64,000 nucleotides of DNA from Chryseobacterium sp. JUb7 (lineage in GTDB: Bacteria > Bacteroidota > Bacteroidia > Flavobacteriales > Weeksellaceae). Both the position numbers and the translations under genes were made by a program. The stretch covers positions 186,001-250,000 of the forward strand of contig NZ_JANUFF010000004.1 of the NCBI RefSeq assembly GCF_024806495.1. Direction: 5' to 3'. Shown here one piece after another: positions 1 to 8,898 of this stretch (position 1 is its first letter; every line of letters starts with the position of its first letter). The notes under the pieces were generated by a model that had not been told where the DNA came from, made no database searches, and saw only the letters and a program-made list of their open reading frames with translations.

Positions 1-51
1 AAACAAAGGATTTCAATACAGATCCGAATCCATATCCCAGAGTTTTAGTAC

Positions 52-86
52 TAAAAAAATCCTCCCTAAAAGATATTAGAGAGGAT
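52..86 (-). terminator. Rho-independent terminator of the C1q-like surface protein gene
   Basis: Read on the minus strand, an 8-bp stem (arms 79-86 and 59-66, one G-T pair) is followed by a run of T residues at 52-58. It lies 31 bases after the stop codon of the minus-strand gene ending at 117. Confidence 0.7.
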
Positions 87-116
87 AAAAACCACAAACT
101 TAGAAAAAAAACTTCT

Positions 117-992
117 TTACAGTAGCTTATTAATCAATAAGCGTGAATACTGTTTACTAATTCTTAAATCACTAAGATTCTGTACCATATTCTGTGTTCC
201 GAAGGTCATAAACTGTAATGTTACTTTTTGTCCTGCCTTCAGCCATAAGGTTGCATTACTTATCTGAAAGAAAAGATTAGAATCACTGCTTATAGGCGAA
301 GGATTCTTTGCTCCTCTGTAAATCACCCCGCTGGATGTAGCTACACGACCTCCATCAATAGCCAGAGTTGTAAATGCTGTTCCCGAGGTACCATCAAAAA
401 CTCCCGGTGCATTTTGTGGAGTATTAAACCCACACACCCCATACATTGAATACAGTCCGTCTCTTGGAACAGTAAATTCTCCGGTTGTAGCATCGTAGGC
501 ATTTAATGGATCATACTGTTCATTTAATTCCAGTGTTGTAAAGACATTATTTGTCCAGTCAGCAGCAGCATTCATATCTGCACCATTGGTAGCATCCAGC
601 ACTCTGTTTCCGGAATCATCAATTGAAAATAGATCTCCTCCGGCAGGTTTTATAATCCCTGAAGCATCAGTAACAAGCAATTTGTCTGATCCCGTTCCGG
701 TAACACCGTTAAATAATCCTCTTACTCTAACACTTCCGCTGGCAATATCCAGTCTTTGTGTAGGAGAAGTAGTTCCTATTCCTAAACTTATTGAACCCGA
801 TCCCAGTCCGGAAGCAGTAACAACAGTTAAATCATTCGACTGCTGTACAATGGAAGGTGCACCAATCACTGGATTATCTTTTCCTCCATCGATATGGAAA
901 ATTCCTTGCGGATTAGTAGTATTAATCCCAACTTGGGCATTAACAAAAGAAACAACTGCTAATGCAGATAATAGTAATAATTTTTTTTTCAT
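117..992 (-). CDS. Secreted C1q/TNF-like surface protein
   Basis: The protein of 291 residues starts with a clear Sec signal peptide (MKKKLLLLSALAVVSFVNAQ, cleavage after about residue 19). The mature start VGINTTNPQG is a motif seen at the start of many Flavobacteriia surface proteins with tail-fibre-like N-termini. The last ~140 residues are rich in beta strands and end in a hydrophobic strand, resembling a C1q/TNF-like jelly roll. No type IX sorting domain is visible. The reading frame is open 28 codons further upstream, but that extension is a low-complexity Phe/Lys run, so the ATG at 990-992 directly before the signal peptide is chosen. A terminator follows the gene. The function is not known; a role in adhesion or as an outer surface component is inference. 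Confidence 0.75.
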   Translation of the reverse strand: MKKKLLLLSALAVVSFVNAQVGINTTNPQGIFHIDGGKDNPVIGAPSIVQQSNDLTVVTASGLGSGSISLGIGTTSPTQRLDIASGSVRVRGLFNGVTGTGSDKLLVTDASGIIKPAGGDLFSIDDSGNRVLDATNGADMNAAADWTNNVFTTLELNEQYDPLNAYDATTGEFTVPRDGLYSMYGVCGFNTPQNAPGVFDGTSGTAFTTLAIDGGRVATSSGVIYRGAKNPSPISSDSNLFFQISNATLWLKAGQKVTLQFMTFGTQNMVQNLSDLRISKQYSRLLINKLL

Positions 993-1519
993 CTTTTTCC
1001 TTAATATTCGATCTAAAATTATACAGACAAGGAAAAAGAAGCAAAGAAAAAAGTCAGAAAATGAAAAAAAGACCAATTAAATCACAAATAAAAGAAATAA
1101 ATGTAAAAACAAATTTAACCAAAGAACCCGACCAACATATATCAACAATACATGAATTAAATAAAAAGTTAAAATATATTAAAAATCACAAATAATTGAT
1201 AAATATTTTTCTACATTCGATGTTTAAGGTGAAAAATAAAATAATTAACTAATACTATATTTTTAACAAAAAATAAACACTGCTTAAACGAAAAATTAAT
1301 GCATATAAGAAATAAAACAAAAAAGAAAGAGTCTTGAAAAACACAAAAAAATAGCTCAAAGAGTCATATCAAATTATTTTATGCTAAAAAGCGATAATTC
1401 ATAGCGTTTTATTCCTTAAGAAAAAAGAGATAAAATATTAAATTACAGAAACAGATGGCAAATTATAAAAACAAAAAAAGACCGCTAAAGCGGTCCTGAT
1501 ATTATTTGAGTATAATTGA
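993..1519. other. AT-rich intergenic region with no supported gene
   Basis: This stretch is strongly A/T rich. It holds the leader of the gene ending at 117, a possible minus-strand -7 box TAAATTTG at 1110-1117, and the nusG terminator at 1473-1495. Short open frames here are low-complexity Lys/Asn/Phe translations and are not credible genes. Confidence 0.6.
1473..1495 (-). terminator. Rho-independent terminator of nusG
   Basis: A perfect 7-bp GC-rich stem GACCGCT/AGCGGTC (1480-1495) is followed on the minus strand by seven T residues. It starts 25 bases after the nusG stop codon, so nusG is the last gene of its transcript here. Confidence 0.9.
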
Positions 1520-2062
1520 TTATACTTTTTCTACTTGCATATAGCTTAACTCCATTGGAGTCTTTCTACCGAAGATAAGAACAGAAACTTCAATTTTCTT
1601 TTTATCTTCAAGAATTTTTTCAATTGTACCATTGAATCCATTGAAAGGTCCGTCAATTACTTTAACGTTTTCACCTACGATATATGGAATCTCAAGGTCA
1701 CTTGCAAATTCTGAAAGCTCATCCATTCTTCCAAGCATTCTGTTAACCTCAGATTTTCTCATTGGTACAGGATCACCGCCTTTTGTTAGACTTAAGAAAG
1801 AAATAACTCCCGGAATATTTTTGATAACGTGAGGAATCTCTCCCATAAGATCAGCTTCAATCATTAAGTATCCAGGATAGTAAGGTCTTTCTTTAGGAAC
1901 TTTCTTACCGTTTCTAATCTGAATAACCTTTTCCATAGGAATAACCACCTGAGTAACGTACTGCTCAAACCCTAAACGTTTGATTTCTGTCTCAATATAG
2001 TTTTTCACTTTATTTTCCTGTCCGCTGATAGCTTTCAGCACATACCATTTCAATTCGCTCAT
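1520..2062 (-). CDS. nusG: Transcription termination/antitermination protein NusG
   Basis: NusG binds RNA polymerase and suppresses pausing, and it couples transcription to translation or to Rho. The 180-residue product has the NGN domain at the N-terminus (KWYVLKAISGQENKVKNYIE) and a C-terminal KOW domain (about residues 128-178, with VKVIDGPFNGFNGTIEKI). The length is normal for the family. It follows secE by 21 bases, the standard secE-nusG pairing. Unlike the common nusG-rplK-rplA order, a strong terminator and a surface-protein gene follow. Confidence 0.97.
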   Translation of the reverse strand: MSELKWYVLKAISGQENKVKNYIETEIKRLGFEQYVTQVVIPMEKVIQIRNGKKVPKERPYYPGYLMIEADLMGEIPHVIKNIPGVISFLSLTKGGDPVPMRKSEVNRMLGRMDELSEFASDLEIPYIVGENVKVIDGPFNGFNGTIEKILEDKKKIEVSVLIFGRKTPMELSYMQVEKV

Positions 2063-2083
2063 TATGGGAAAATACTTTTATAA

Positions 2084-2290
2084 TTAATTGAACAAGTTGA
2101 TTAGCATTCCTATTATGTTGCTGATTGCTTTAGAAAACAATTCATCAACTCCAAAAGTAAATAAAGCCAGGATCACTGTTGCAATTGTCACTACAATAGT
2201 AGAAGACTGCAGATCAGCCCATTTTGGCCATTCAACTTTATGTCTGAATTCGTTATAAGAACCTTTTAAAAAATCGACAAATGAACTCAT
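2084..2290 (-). CDS. secE: Preprotein translocase subunit SecE
   Basis: This small subunit of the SecYEG inner-membrane channel has 68 residues. It has the amphipathic N-terminal helix with the family signature around EFRHKVEWPKWADLQSSTIVV, followed by one transmembrane segment at about residues 32-52. It lies between tRNA-Trp and nusG on the same strand and is probably co-transcribed with tuf through nusG or from internal initiation. The short single-TM form is normal outside Enterobacteria. Confidence 0.95.
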   Translation of the reverse strand: MSSFVDFLKGSYNEFRHKVEWPKWADLQSSTIVVTIATVILALFTFGVDELFSKAISNIIGMLINLFN

Positions 2291-2302
2291 AATTTATATT
2301 TG

Positions 2303-2373
2303 CACGGGCACAAGGATTCGAACCCTGATCAACGGTTTTGGAGACCGGTATCCTACCATTGGACGATGCCCGT
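2303..2373 (-). tRNA. tRNA-Trp (anticodon CCA)
   Basis: A full cloverleaf is readable on the minus strand: acceptor ACGGGCA pairs with TGCCCGT, the anticodon loop is TCTCCAAA with anticodon CCA, and the T loop is GGTTCGAATCC. CCA is not encoded at the 3' end. It lies between tuf and secE, as is usual in Bacteroidota. Confidence 0.95.
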
Positions 2374-2375
2374 AG

Positions 2376-2414
2376 TTAAAAAAGCTTCCGTAAAGAAGTT
2401 CCTTACGGAAGCTT
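2376..2414 (-). terminator. Terminator hairpin between tuf and tRNA-Trp
   Basis: A perfect 12-bp stem (2382-2393 with 2403-2414, 9-nt loop) is followed on the minus strand by a T run. It begins 17 bases after the tuf stop codon. It should end or attenuate tuf mRNA before tRNA-Trp. Confidence 0.85.
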
Positions 2415-2430
2415 AATTTATTTTAAGATA

Positions 2431-3642
2431 TTAATCTAAGATTTCAGTAACCTGACCTGAACCAACTGTTCTACCACCTTCTCTGATCGCAAATCTAAGA
2501 CCTACGTTAAGAGCGATTGGTTGTAACAATTCTACAGTGATCTCTAAGTTATCACCAGGCATTACCATTTCTACACCTTCTGGTAAGAAGATCTCACCTG
2601 TAACGTCAGTAGTTCTTACGTAGAACTGAGGACGGTACTTGTTGTGGAATGGAGTGTGACGTCCTCCTTCTTCCTTAGAAAGGATATAAACAGAAGCTTT
2701 GAATTTTTTGTGTGGCTTAACAGAATCTTTCTTAGCGATTACCATACCTCTCTTGATGTCAGTTTTTTCAATACCTCTCAACAATAGACCTACGTTATCA
2801 CCAGCTTCACCTCTGTCTAGGATTTTTCTGAACATCTCAACCCCTGTAATTGTAGAAGTTAATTTTTCATCACCCATACCAACGATATCAACAGGATCAC
2901 CTGTATTGATAACACCAGCTTCGATTCTACCAGTTGCTACAGTACCTCTACCTGTAATAGAGAATACGTCTTCGATTGGCATCAAGAATGGCTTATCAGT
3001 ATCTCTTGGTGGTTGCTCGATCCAAGTATCAACAGCATCCATCAATTCTTCAACGCTTTTGAACCACTTATCTTCAGTATCAGGAGTAGCTGCTGTAGCT
3101 GCTGTAAGAGCACCTAATGCAGAACCTTGAATTACTGGAGAGTTGTCTCCGTCAAATTCGTAAGTAGATAATAAGTCTCTAAGCTCCATTTCAACAAGCT
3201 CTAATAACTCAGCATCGTCTACCATGTCAACTTTGTTCATGAAAACAACAATTCTAGGTACGTTTACCTGACGGCAAAGTAGGATATGTTCTCTAGTCTG
3301 AGGCATAGGACCGTCAGTTGCAGCACATACTACGATAGCTCCGTCCATTTGAGCAGCACCAGTTACCATGTTCTTTACGTAATCCGCGTGACCTGGACAG
3401 TCAACGTGAGCATAGTGTCTTTTTTCAGTTTCGTATTCGATGTGAGCAGTATTGATAGTAATACCTCTTTCTTTTTCTTCTGGAGCAGAGTCAATTGCAG
3501 AGAAGTCTTTTTTCTCAGCAAGACCTTTGCTAGCTAATACAGCAGAAATAGCAGCTGTAAGAGTAGTTTTACCATGGTCAACGTGACCAATAGTACCAAT
3601 GTTCAAGTGTGGTTTGTTACGATTAAACGTTTCCTTTGCCAT
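2431..3642 (-). CDS. tuf: Elongation factor Tu
   Basis: EF-Tu delivers aminoacyl-tRNA to the ribosome as a GTPase. The 403-residue protein carries the G1 motif GHVDHGKT (residues 19-26), the G2 region RGITINTAH, the G3 motif [12 protein letters not shown] and the G4 motif NKVDM. The beta-barrel domains follow and the protein ends in [14 protein letters not shown]. The length is close to the usual 394-400. A promoter with TTG and TATATTTG boxes lies upstream and a terminator follows. It heads the tuf, tRNA-Trp, secE, nusG block. Confidence 0.98.
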   Translation of the reverse strand: MAKETFNRNKPHLNIGTIGHVDHGKTTLTAAISAVLASKGLAEKKDFSAIDSAPEEKERGITINTAHIEYETEKRHYAHVDCPGHADYVKNMVTGAAQMDGAIVVCAATDGPMPQTREHILLCRQVNVPRIVVFMNKVDMVDDAELLELVEMELRDLLSTYEFDGDNSPVIQGSALGALTAATAATPDTEDKWFKSVEELMDAVDTWIEQPPRDTDKPFLMPIEDVFSITGRGTVATGRIEAGVINTGDPVDIVGMGDEKLTSTITGVEMFRKILDRGEAGDNVGLLLRGIEKTDIKRGMVIAKKDSVKPHKKFKASVYILSKEEGGRHTPFHNKYRPQFYVRTTDVTGEIFLPEGVEMVMPGDNLEITVELLQPIALNVGLRFAIREGGRTVGSGQVTEILD

Positions 3643-3973
3643 GATTTAAATTATTTATTTATTGTTTATTCAAATTTTCGGTGTGCAAATATAATGAATT
3701 TTTAAATACCAAAAATCTTTTTATTAAAAAAAATCAATATTTAAATCCCAAAGAATTACAAACCGTACATTTTAATGTATCGAAGTGCAAATTTACACAA
3801 ATTTCTTGATTGAAAAAATCCTTAGAACTCCTTTTGTATAAATTAGGGAGTATGTATTTAATTATGAATACCATAAAAAAACAGAAAAAAAAAATTTCCG
3901 AAAGAAATATCTGTAAAAAACCGCAATAAATCTTTTCTCGTAAATACTAAGTAAACCATTAAAAAATAATATT
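3643..3973. other. Divergent intergenic region between tuf and the DUF4394 gene
   Basis: The region is 331 bases of A/T-rich sequence between two divergent genes. It contains the tuf promoter at 3686-3712. No RNA gene or further coding sequence is seen, and no clear TANNTTTG box could be found for the plus-strand gene. Confidence 0.5.
3686..3712 (-). promoter_or_regulatory. Bacteroidota-type promoter of tuf
   Basis: On the minus strand the -7 box is TATATTTG (3686-3693) and a TTG -33 element lies at 3710-3712 with a 16-bp spacer, slightly short of the usual. The -7 box is 43 bases upstream of the tuf start codon. Confidence 0.6.
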
Positions 3974-5473
3974 ATGAGAAAATTACTACACTTGTGTTTA
4001 ACATTATTTGTTATTACAACAGTTTCATCATGCAATGACTCCGAAGAATTTACCATGACCGAAAATATGGTTCAGGGTCCTGACCTTATGATTTTTGGTC
4101 TCACCTCAGCCAATGAGCTCGTTTCTTTTAACTCTAACCAACCTCAGCTGTTTACTTCTAAAACATCGGTTACAGGGATTACATCAGGCGAAAAATTATT
4201 GAGTATAGATTTCAGACCTTCTACAGGAGAGCTCTATGCGCTATCCAATGCAAGCAGATTATATATTATCAATACTTCTACGGCATCAGCGAGAGCGATA
4301 GGTACTACAGCCTTTTCTCCCTCCATTACAGGAAGTATTGCTTCTATTGACTTTAATCCTACTGTTGACAGAATCCGCTTGGTGAGTAACACCGGACAAA
4401 ATCTGCGTCTACATCCGGAAACCGGTGCTGTAGCTGCTACCGACCTTAATATCAATGGAACAGGAAGTCCTTCTATAACAGGAATCGCTTATACCAACAG
4501 CAAAGCCGGAGCCTCCACCACTCTGTTATATGATATCGATCCTGCTACCGGAAAATTGTTCAAGCAGGATCCTCCCAACAACGGAACATTGGTGGAAGTG
4601 GGAAATTTAGGGACTACATTTACAGGACAGGCTGCTTTTGATATTAAACATGATAACAGTGCTGCTTTATTGGTTTTAAATAATAATCTGCATTCAGTAG
4701 ATCTCAATAATGGTAAAGCCACTCATATAGGAACTCTTCAACAAGCTATTATTGACCTGGCTATTCCTACAGAAGCAGTGGCGTATGCAATTGACAATTC
4801 AAATAATCTTCAGATATTCAATCCAAACAGCCCGATGCCGGTTTCAAAAACAGTAACAGGATTGCAAAGTGGTGAAAACATTTTAGGTATTGACTTCCGC
4901 CCTCTGAATGGGCAGCTATATGCTTTAGGAAGTTCAAGCAGAATATATACCCTTAATTTAGGAACGGGTGCAGCGACTGCTGTTGGAAGCTCTCCATTTG
5001 CAACATTACTGTCCGGAACAGATTTCGGGTTCGACTTTAATCCTGTCGTTGATAAAATACGGGTAGTAAGCAATACAGGACAAAATCTTCGTTTAGATCC
5101 CGTTACCGGAGGAATCACAGCAGTCGACACAGTTATTAACCCTGTGGGAGCAATGATCAGCTCGGCAGCTTACACCAATAATTTTGCAGGAACAACAGCC
5201 ACTACCCTTTTTGTTATTGATCATAATACTGATAAATTATATCAGCAAAACCCACCCAACAACGGAACTTTAGTAGAAACCGGATCTTTAGGAATCAATA
5301 TTACAAGTACTAATGGTTTCGACATAGGAAGCATGAGCCAAAAAGCGTATCTGATGGCTTCCGTAAGCGGATCAACAAAAATATATTCCGTTAATACTGC
5401 CACAGGAACCGCCACGTCTGTTTCTGATTATCCAAATGCTGTAAAAGCCTTTGCAGTAGGATTAGGATTTTAA
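3974..5473 (+). CDS. DUF4394-repeat lipoprotein
   Basis: The 499-residue protein has a lipoprotein signal peptide with lipobox VSSC (Cys20), so it is probably anchored in an outer or inner membrane leaflet. Two tandem copies of a DUF4394-type module follow (about residues 38-260 and 268-490). Each copy contains the same landmarks in the same order: an IDFRPLNGQLYAL-type strand, DFNPVVDKIRVVSNTGQNLR, and NPPNNGTLVE near the copy end. The modules look like beta-propeller blades. The function of the family is unknown. It stands alone, with the next gene convergent across a long hairpin at 5501-5532. Confidence 0.85.
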   Translation: MRKLLHLCLTLFVITTVSSCNDSEEFTMTENMVQGPDLMIFGLTSANELVSFNSNQPQLFTSKTSVTGITSGEKLLSIDFRPSTGELYALSNASRLYIINTSTASARAIGTTAFSPSITGSIASIDFNPTVDRIRLVSNTGQNLRLHPETGAVAATDLNINGTGSPSITGIAYTNSKAGASTTLLYDIDPATGKLFKQDPPNNGTLVEVGNLGTTFTGQAAFDIKHDNSAALLVLNNNLHSVDLNNGKATHIGTLQQAIIDLAIPTEAVAYAIDNSNNLQIFNPNSPMPVSKTVTGLQSGENILGIDFRPLNGQLYALGSSSRIYTLNLGTGAATAVGSSPFATLLSGTDFGFDFNPVVDKIRVVSNTGQNLRLDPVTGGITAVDTVINPVGAMISSAAYTNNFAGTTATTLFVIDHNTDKLYQQNPPNNGTLVETGSLGINITSTNGFDIGSMSQKAYLMASVSGSTKIYSVNTATGTATSVSDYPNAVKAFAVGLGF

Positions 5474-5500
5474 AAACTCATAATTTATTTTTTTCAAGAA

Positions 5501-5532
5501 GAAGCCAGAAAAACGAATGTTTTTCTGGCTTC
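5501..5532. terminator. Bidirectional terminator-like hairpin
   Basis: A perfect 14-bp stem (GAAGCCAGAAAAAC, loop gaat, and its complement) lies between convergent genes. There is no strong T run on either side, but the position between two stop codons supports a terminator role. Confidence 0.65.
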
Positions 5533-5559
5533 AATTAATATAATATAAATGAAAGAAAC

Positions 5560-8500
5560 TTAAATCTGCTGAGATTTTTTCGTTCTGTTAAAAATCCAGA
5601 AGATAATCGGGAAAATCAATAATGTCAATACTGTTGCAGTAATTAATCCACCGATAATTACGATAGCAAGTGGTTTTTGCGATTCTGAACCGATTCCTGT
5701 TGACAGGGCTGCCGGCATCAATCCGATAGAAGCCATTAAGGCAGTCATAATTACAGGGCGTGTTCTTGATTTCACTCCATTTAGTATCGCATTGTCCAGG
5801 CTCAGTCCGTTCTTAACATTCTGATGGAATTCTGTGATAAGGATCACCCCGTTCTGAATACAGATTCCCAATAGGGCAATCATCCCCACCCCTGCGGAGA
5901 TTCCGAAATTCATGCGGGTTAAATGCAGTGCAATAATTCCACCGATTAAAGCAAATGGTACATTCGCCAATACCAGGAGAGAATCTTTCATGTTTCCGAA
6001 AAGGATAAACAATAAGAAGAAAATTCCCAGAATACTGATTGGTACCACCTGAGCCAGTCTTTTTGAAGCCCTCTGCTGGTTTTCAAACTGACCTGTCCAT
6101 CCAATAGAATATCCGTCCGGAAGATCTATTTTAGCTACTTTTTTCTGGGCATCGGCAATTGTCCCTCCCAAATCACGATCACGAATAGAAAACTTAACTC
6201 CAATATAACGTTTAATATCATCTCTGTAAATAAATGCAGCTCCGTTGTCCTTCTCAATGGTACTGATTTCTTTTAACGGAATTTTCGCGCCGTCCTGGGT
6301 AGGAACCATTAATGAAGCAATATCGTTTTCATCTTTTCTGTATTCCTGAGAGTACCTTAATCTGATCGGAAACTTCCTTTCTCCGTCAAACATTTCTGAA
6401 GCAGTTTTACCCCCGAAAGCCATTTCCAGAACAGACTGTGCATCATCCGGCATTACTCCGTAAGCGGCCATTTTATCTCTGTCCAGCACCACACTTACTT
6501 CCGGCTGACCAATATTTTTAATAATTCCCGGATCTTTTACACCTTCAACTCCTTTTATCTCTTTCAATACTTTCTCTGCTAGTTTATCTAAAGTCTGCAG
6601 ATTGTCTCCGTAAATTTTAATTCCGTTTTCAGCTTTGAAACCTGCTACTGCTTCGGCAACGTTGTCAGAAATAGGCTGTGAGTAGTTAAAGGTGATTCCC
6701 TGATACGTTCTCAGTTTTTTGTCAATTTCTTCAATCAGTTCATCATAGCTGATTTTACGTTTCCAATCATCTTTTGGTTTAAGATTAACGGCAAACTGTA
6801 CGAATCCGAATCCGTTCGGGTCGGTACCGTCATTACTCCTCCCTGTCTGGGCAAGAACATCCGTAACCTCACCAAAGCTCATGATATCTTTCTTTAAAAG
6901 ATCTGCGGTTTTTAAAGATTCCTTTAAAGATGAGCTCATAGGCATTTCTGCAGTAATCCACAATGAGCCTTCATTGAGCTGCGGTAAGAATTCTGTTCCT
7001 AAAAACTTTCCTGAGAATAAAGTCACCGCCAGAAAAGCAATAGAGACAATTAAACTCATTTTTTTGTGCTTAAAAGTAAAGTTGAAACCCTTTAATACAA
7101 TTCGGTCCCAGAAATTAACAAAAGGATTGTTTTTTTCTTTTACATTTTTATTTAAAAGGATATGCGAAAGCACAGGAACTAAAGTCAGGGTAAAAATCAA
7201 AGCTCCCATCAATGCAAATCCTAAGGTAAAGGCTAATGGCGAGAACATCTTCCCTTCTACTTTCTGGAATGAGAAAATCGGAATTAATGAAGTAATAATA
7301 ATTAATTTCGAAAAGAAAATAGCTTTTCCTAAACCGGTTCCTGTTTGCTTAATCCAACCTCCCTTAGACATTTTATTGAACTTTTCCTGTCCATATTTCA
7401 GCGCCTTATGATCCAGCATTACGAAGAGACCTTCTACCATAACGACGGCTCCGTCAATGATAATTCCAAAATCTACAGCTCCCAAAGAAAGTAAATTGGC
7501 ACTCATTCCTGCAATTTTCAGACATAAAAATGCAAATAATAAGGATAAAGGAATAATAATGGAAACAATTAAAGTCGTTCTCCAGTCTGCCATGAAAATC
7601 AATACAATCACCGTTACCAGTACAATACCTTCCAGTAAGTTATGCATTACGGTTTCTGTTGTAAAGTCCATCAGATTATCACGGTCATAGAAAGTGACCA
7701 TTTTTACATCTTTTGGAAGAATCTTTTCATTAAGTTCTTTAATTTTAGCTTTTACACCTACCAAAACTTCACGTGGATTTTCCCCTTTTCTCATCACGAC
7801 AATACCTTCCACTGTATCTTCATGATTATTTAATCCGGCCTGCCCTACTCTAGGAAGCGATCCTTCATGCACATCTGCTACATTTTTAACTAAAACAGGG
7901 TTTCCGTTATCGTTCTCAATGGTAATATTTCCAATATCTGCAATAGATTTTACCAAACCGATTCCTCTTACGACATAGGCCTGTCCGTTTTTCTCAATAA
8001 CATCACCTCCTACATTTAAGTTACTCTTCGTAACAGCATCGTACACCTGAAGCGGTGTCAGATTGTATTTATCCAATGCTCTCGGGTCAATACTTAACTC
8101 AAAAACTTTATCCTGACCTCCGAAAACATTGATATCAGCAACTCCGGGAACACCTCTCAAAGCACGGTCAATCACCCAGTTTTGTAAAGTTAATAACTCC
8201 CTGGAATCTTTGGTTTTACTTTCCAGTGTATATCGGAAAATCTCTCCGGTAGGTCCGTAGGGTGGCTGAACTTCGGGGTCTACCTCATCAGGAAGGCTTA
8301 CAGTTCTCAATTGGTTATTGACCTGATTCCTGGCAAACATATCATCCACCCCATCGTCAAAAAGAATTTTCACAATAGAAAGCCCAAACATGGTGGTGCT
8401 TCTTACACTCGTTTTCTTCTGAACCGGACTCATCGCCAATTCGATGGGTGTTGTCACAAAGCGTTCTACTTCTTCTGCGCTTCGCCCATTCCATTGGGTA

Positions 8501-8658
8501 ATGATTACAATTTGGGTATTGGTAACATCGGGAAAAGCTTCAATAGGCATGTTTTTGAAACTTATAAAGCCCGCGACCGCAAGAATAGCTACCCAAATAA
8601 AGGTAAATGCTTTATTTTTTAACGAAAAAGCAATTATATTTTTTATGAATTTATTCAT
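5560..8658 (-). CDS. czcA: Heavy-metal efflux RND pump, CzcA/CusA family
   Basis: This is the inner-membrane proton-driven pump subunit of a tripartite metal exporter. The 1032-residue length is normal for HME-RND proteins. The sequence starts with a cytoplasmic lead and TM1, continues with the AFPDVTNTQI porter region, and has the TM4 charge-relay segment VDFGIIIDGAVVMVEG (about residues 395-411). Its two Asp residues fit the divalent-cation (Co/Zn/Cd/Ni) HME class better than the copper/silver class. It is last in the operon, separated from the adaptor gene by 240 bases that hold a REP-like palindrome. The exact substrate is not shown by the sequence. Confidence 0.93.
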   Translation of the reverse strand: MNKFIKNIIAFSLKNKAFTFIWVAILAVAGFISFKNMPIEAFPDVTNTQIVIITQWNGRSAEEVERFVTTPIELAMSPVQKKTSVRSTTMFGLSIVKILFDDGVDDMFARNQVNNQLRTVSLPDEVDPEVQPPYGPTGEIFRYTLESKTKDSRELLTLQNWVIDRALRGVPGVADINVFGGQDKVFELSIDPRALDKYNLTPLQVYDAVTKSNLNVGGDVIEKNGQAYVVRGIGLVKSIADIGNITIENDNGNPVLVKNVADVHEGSLPRVGQAGLNNHEDTVEGIVVMRKGENPREVLVGVKAKIKELNEKILPKDVKMVTFYDRDNLMDFTTETVMHNLLEGIVLVTVIVLIFMADWRTTLIVSIIIPLSLLFAFLCLKIAGMSANLLSLGAVDFGIIIDGAVVMVEGLFVMLDHKALKYGQEKFNKMSKGGWIKQTGTGLGKAIFFSKLIIITSLIPIFSFQKVEGKMFSPLAFTLGFALMGALIFTLTLVPVLSHILLNKNVKEKNNPFVNFWDRIVLKGFNFTFKHKKMSLIVSIAFLAVTLFSGKFLGTEFLPQLNEGSLWITAEMPMSSSLKESLKTADLLKKDIMSFGEVTDVLAQTGRSNDGTDPNGFGFVQFAVNLKPKDDWKRKISYDELIEEIDKKLRTYQGITFNYSQPISDNVAEAVAGFKAENGIKIYGDNLQTLDKLAEKVLKEIKGVEGVKDPGIIKNIGQPEVSVVLDRDKMAAYGVMPDDAQSVLEMAFGGKTASEMFDGERKFPIRLRYSQEYRKDENDIASLMVPTQDGAKIPLKEISTIEKDNGAAFIYRDDIKRYIGVKFSIRDRDLGGTIADAQKKVAKIDLPDGYSIGWTGQFENQQRASKRLAQVVPISILGIFFLLFILFGNMKDSLLVLANVPFALIGGIIALHLTRMNFGISAGVGMIALLGICIQNGVILITEFHQNVKNGLSLDNAILNGVKSRTRPVIMTALMASIGLMPAALSTGIGSESQKPLAIVIIGGLITATVLTLLIFPIIFWIFNRTKKSQQI

Positions 8659-8752
8659 GATAGATTTTTTGTGACCTAAAAAAGTCGTTGAAAGAAATTT
8701 TTAATTCTTCTTATATTAAATGCAAAGGTTCTTCTAATAATTAAATTTTCAA

Positions 8753-8821
8753 TTGTCATCCTGAGCGCGAAGCAGTCGAAGGATCTTTATTAACAAGGCT
8801 TCGAGAACCTCAGCCTGACAA
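8753..8821. repeat. REP-like palindromic repeat (TGTCATCCTGAGCG family)
   Basis: The outer arms TTGTCATCCTGAG (8753-8765) and CTCAGCCTGACAA (8809-8821) are inverted copies with two mismatches. An inner pair TCGAAG/CTTCGA (8776-8781, 8799-8804) is also inverted. The sequence resembles a dispersed intergenic repeat family that I recall from Bacteroidota genomes. It lies between the adaptor and pump genes of the metal efflux locus. Confidence 0.8.
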
Positions 8822-8898
8822 CATCATTCAAAATAATTCTATTTGAAAAGAACAGTCTTTACATTTTTAAAAGTTTAATCAAATCTTAATGGTATAAA

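Noticed and set aside
1..125. Forty-codon plus-strand frame entering from the left edge
   Set aside because: It overlaps the terminator and stop codon of the minus-strand surface gene and has no recognisable motif; probably chance.
962..1195. Small plus-strand frame upstream of the surface gene
   Set aside because: Its product is low-complexity Lys/Asn/Ile sequence in an A/T-rich spacer and covers the signal-peptide start on the other strand.
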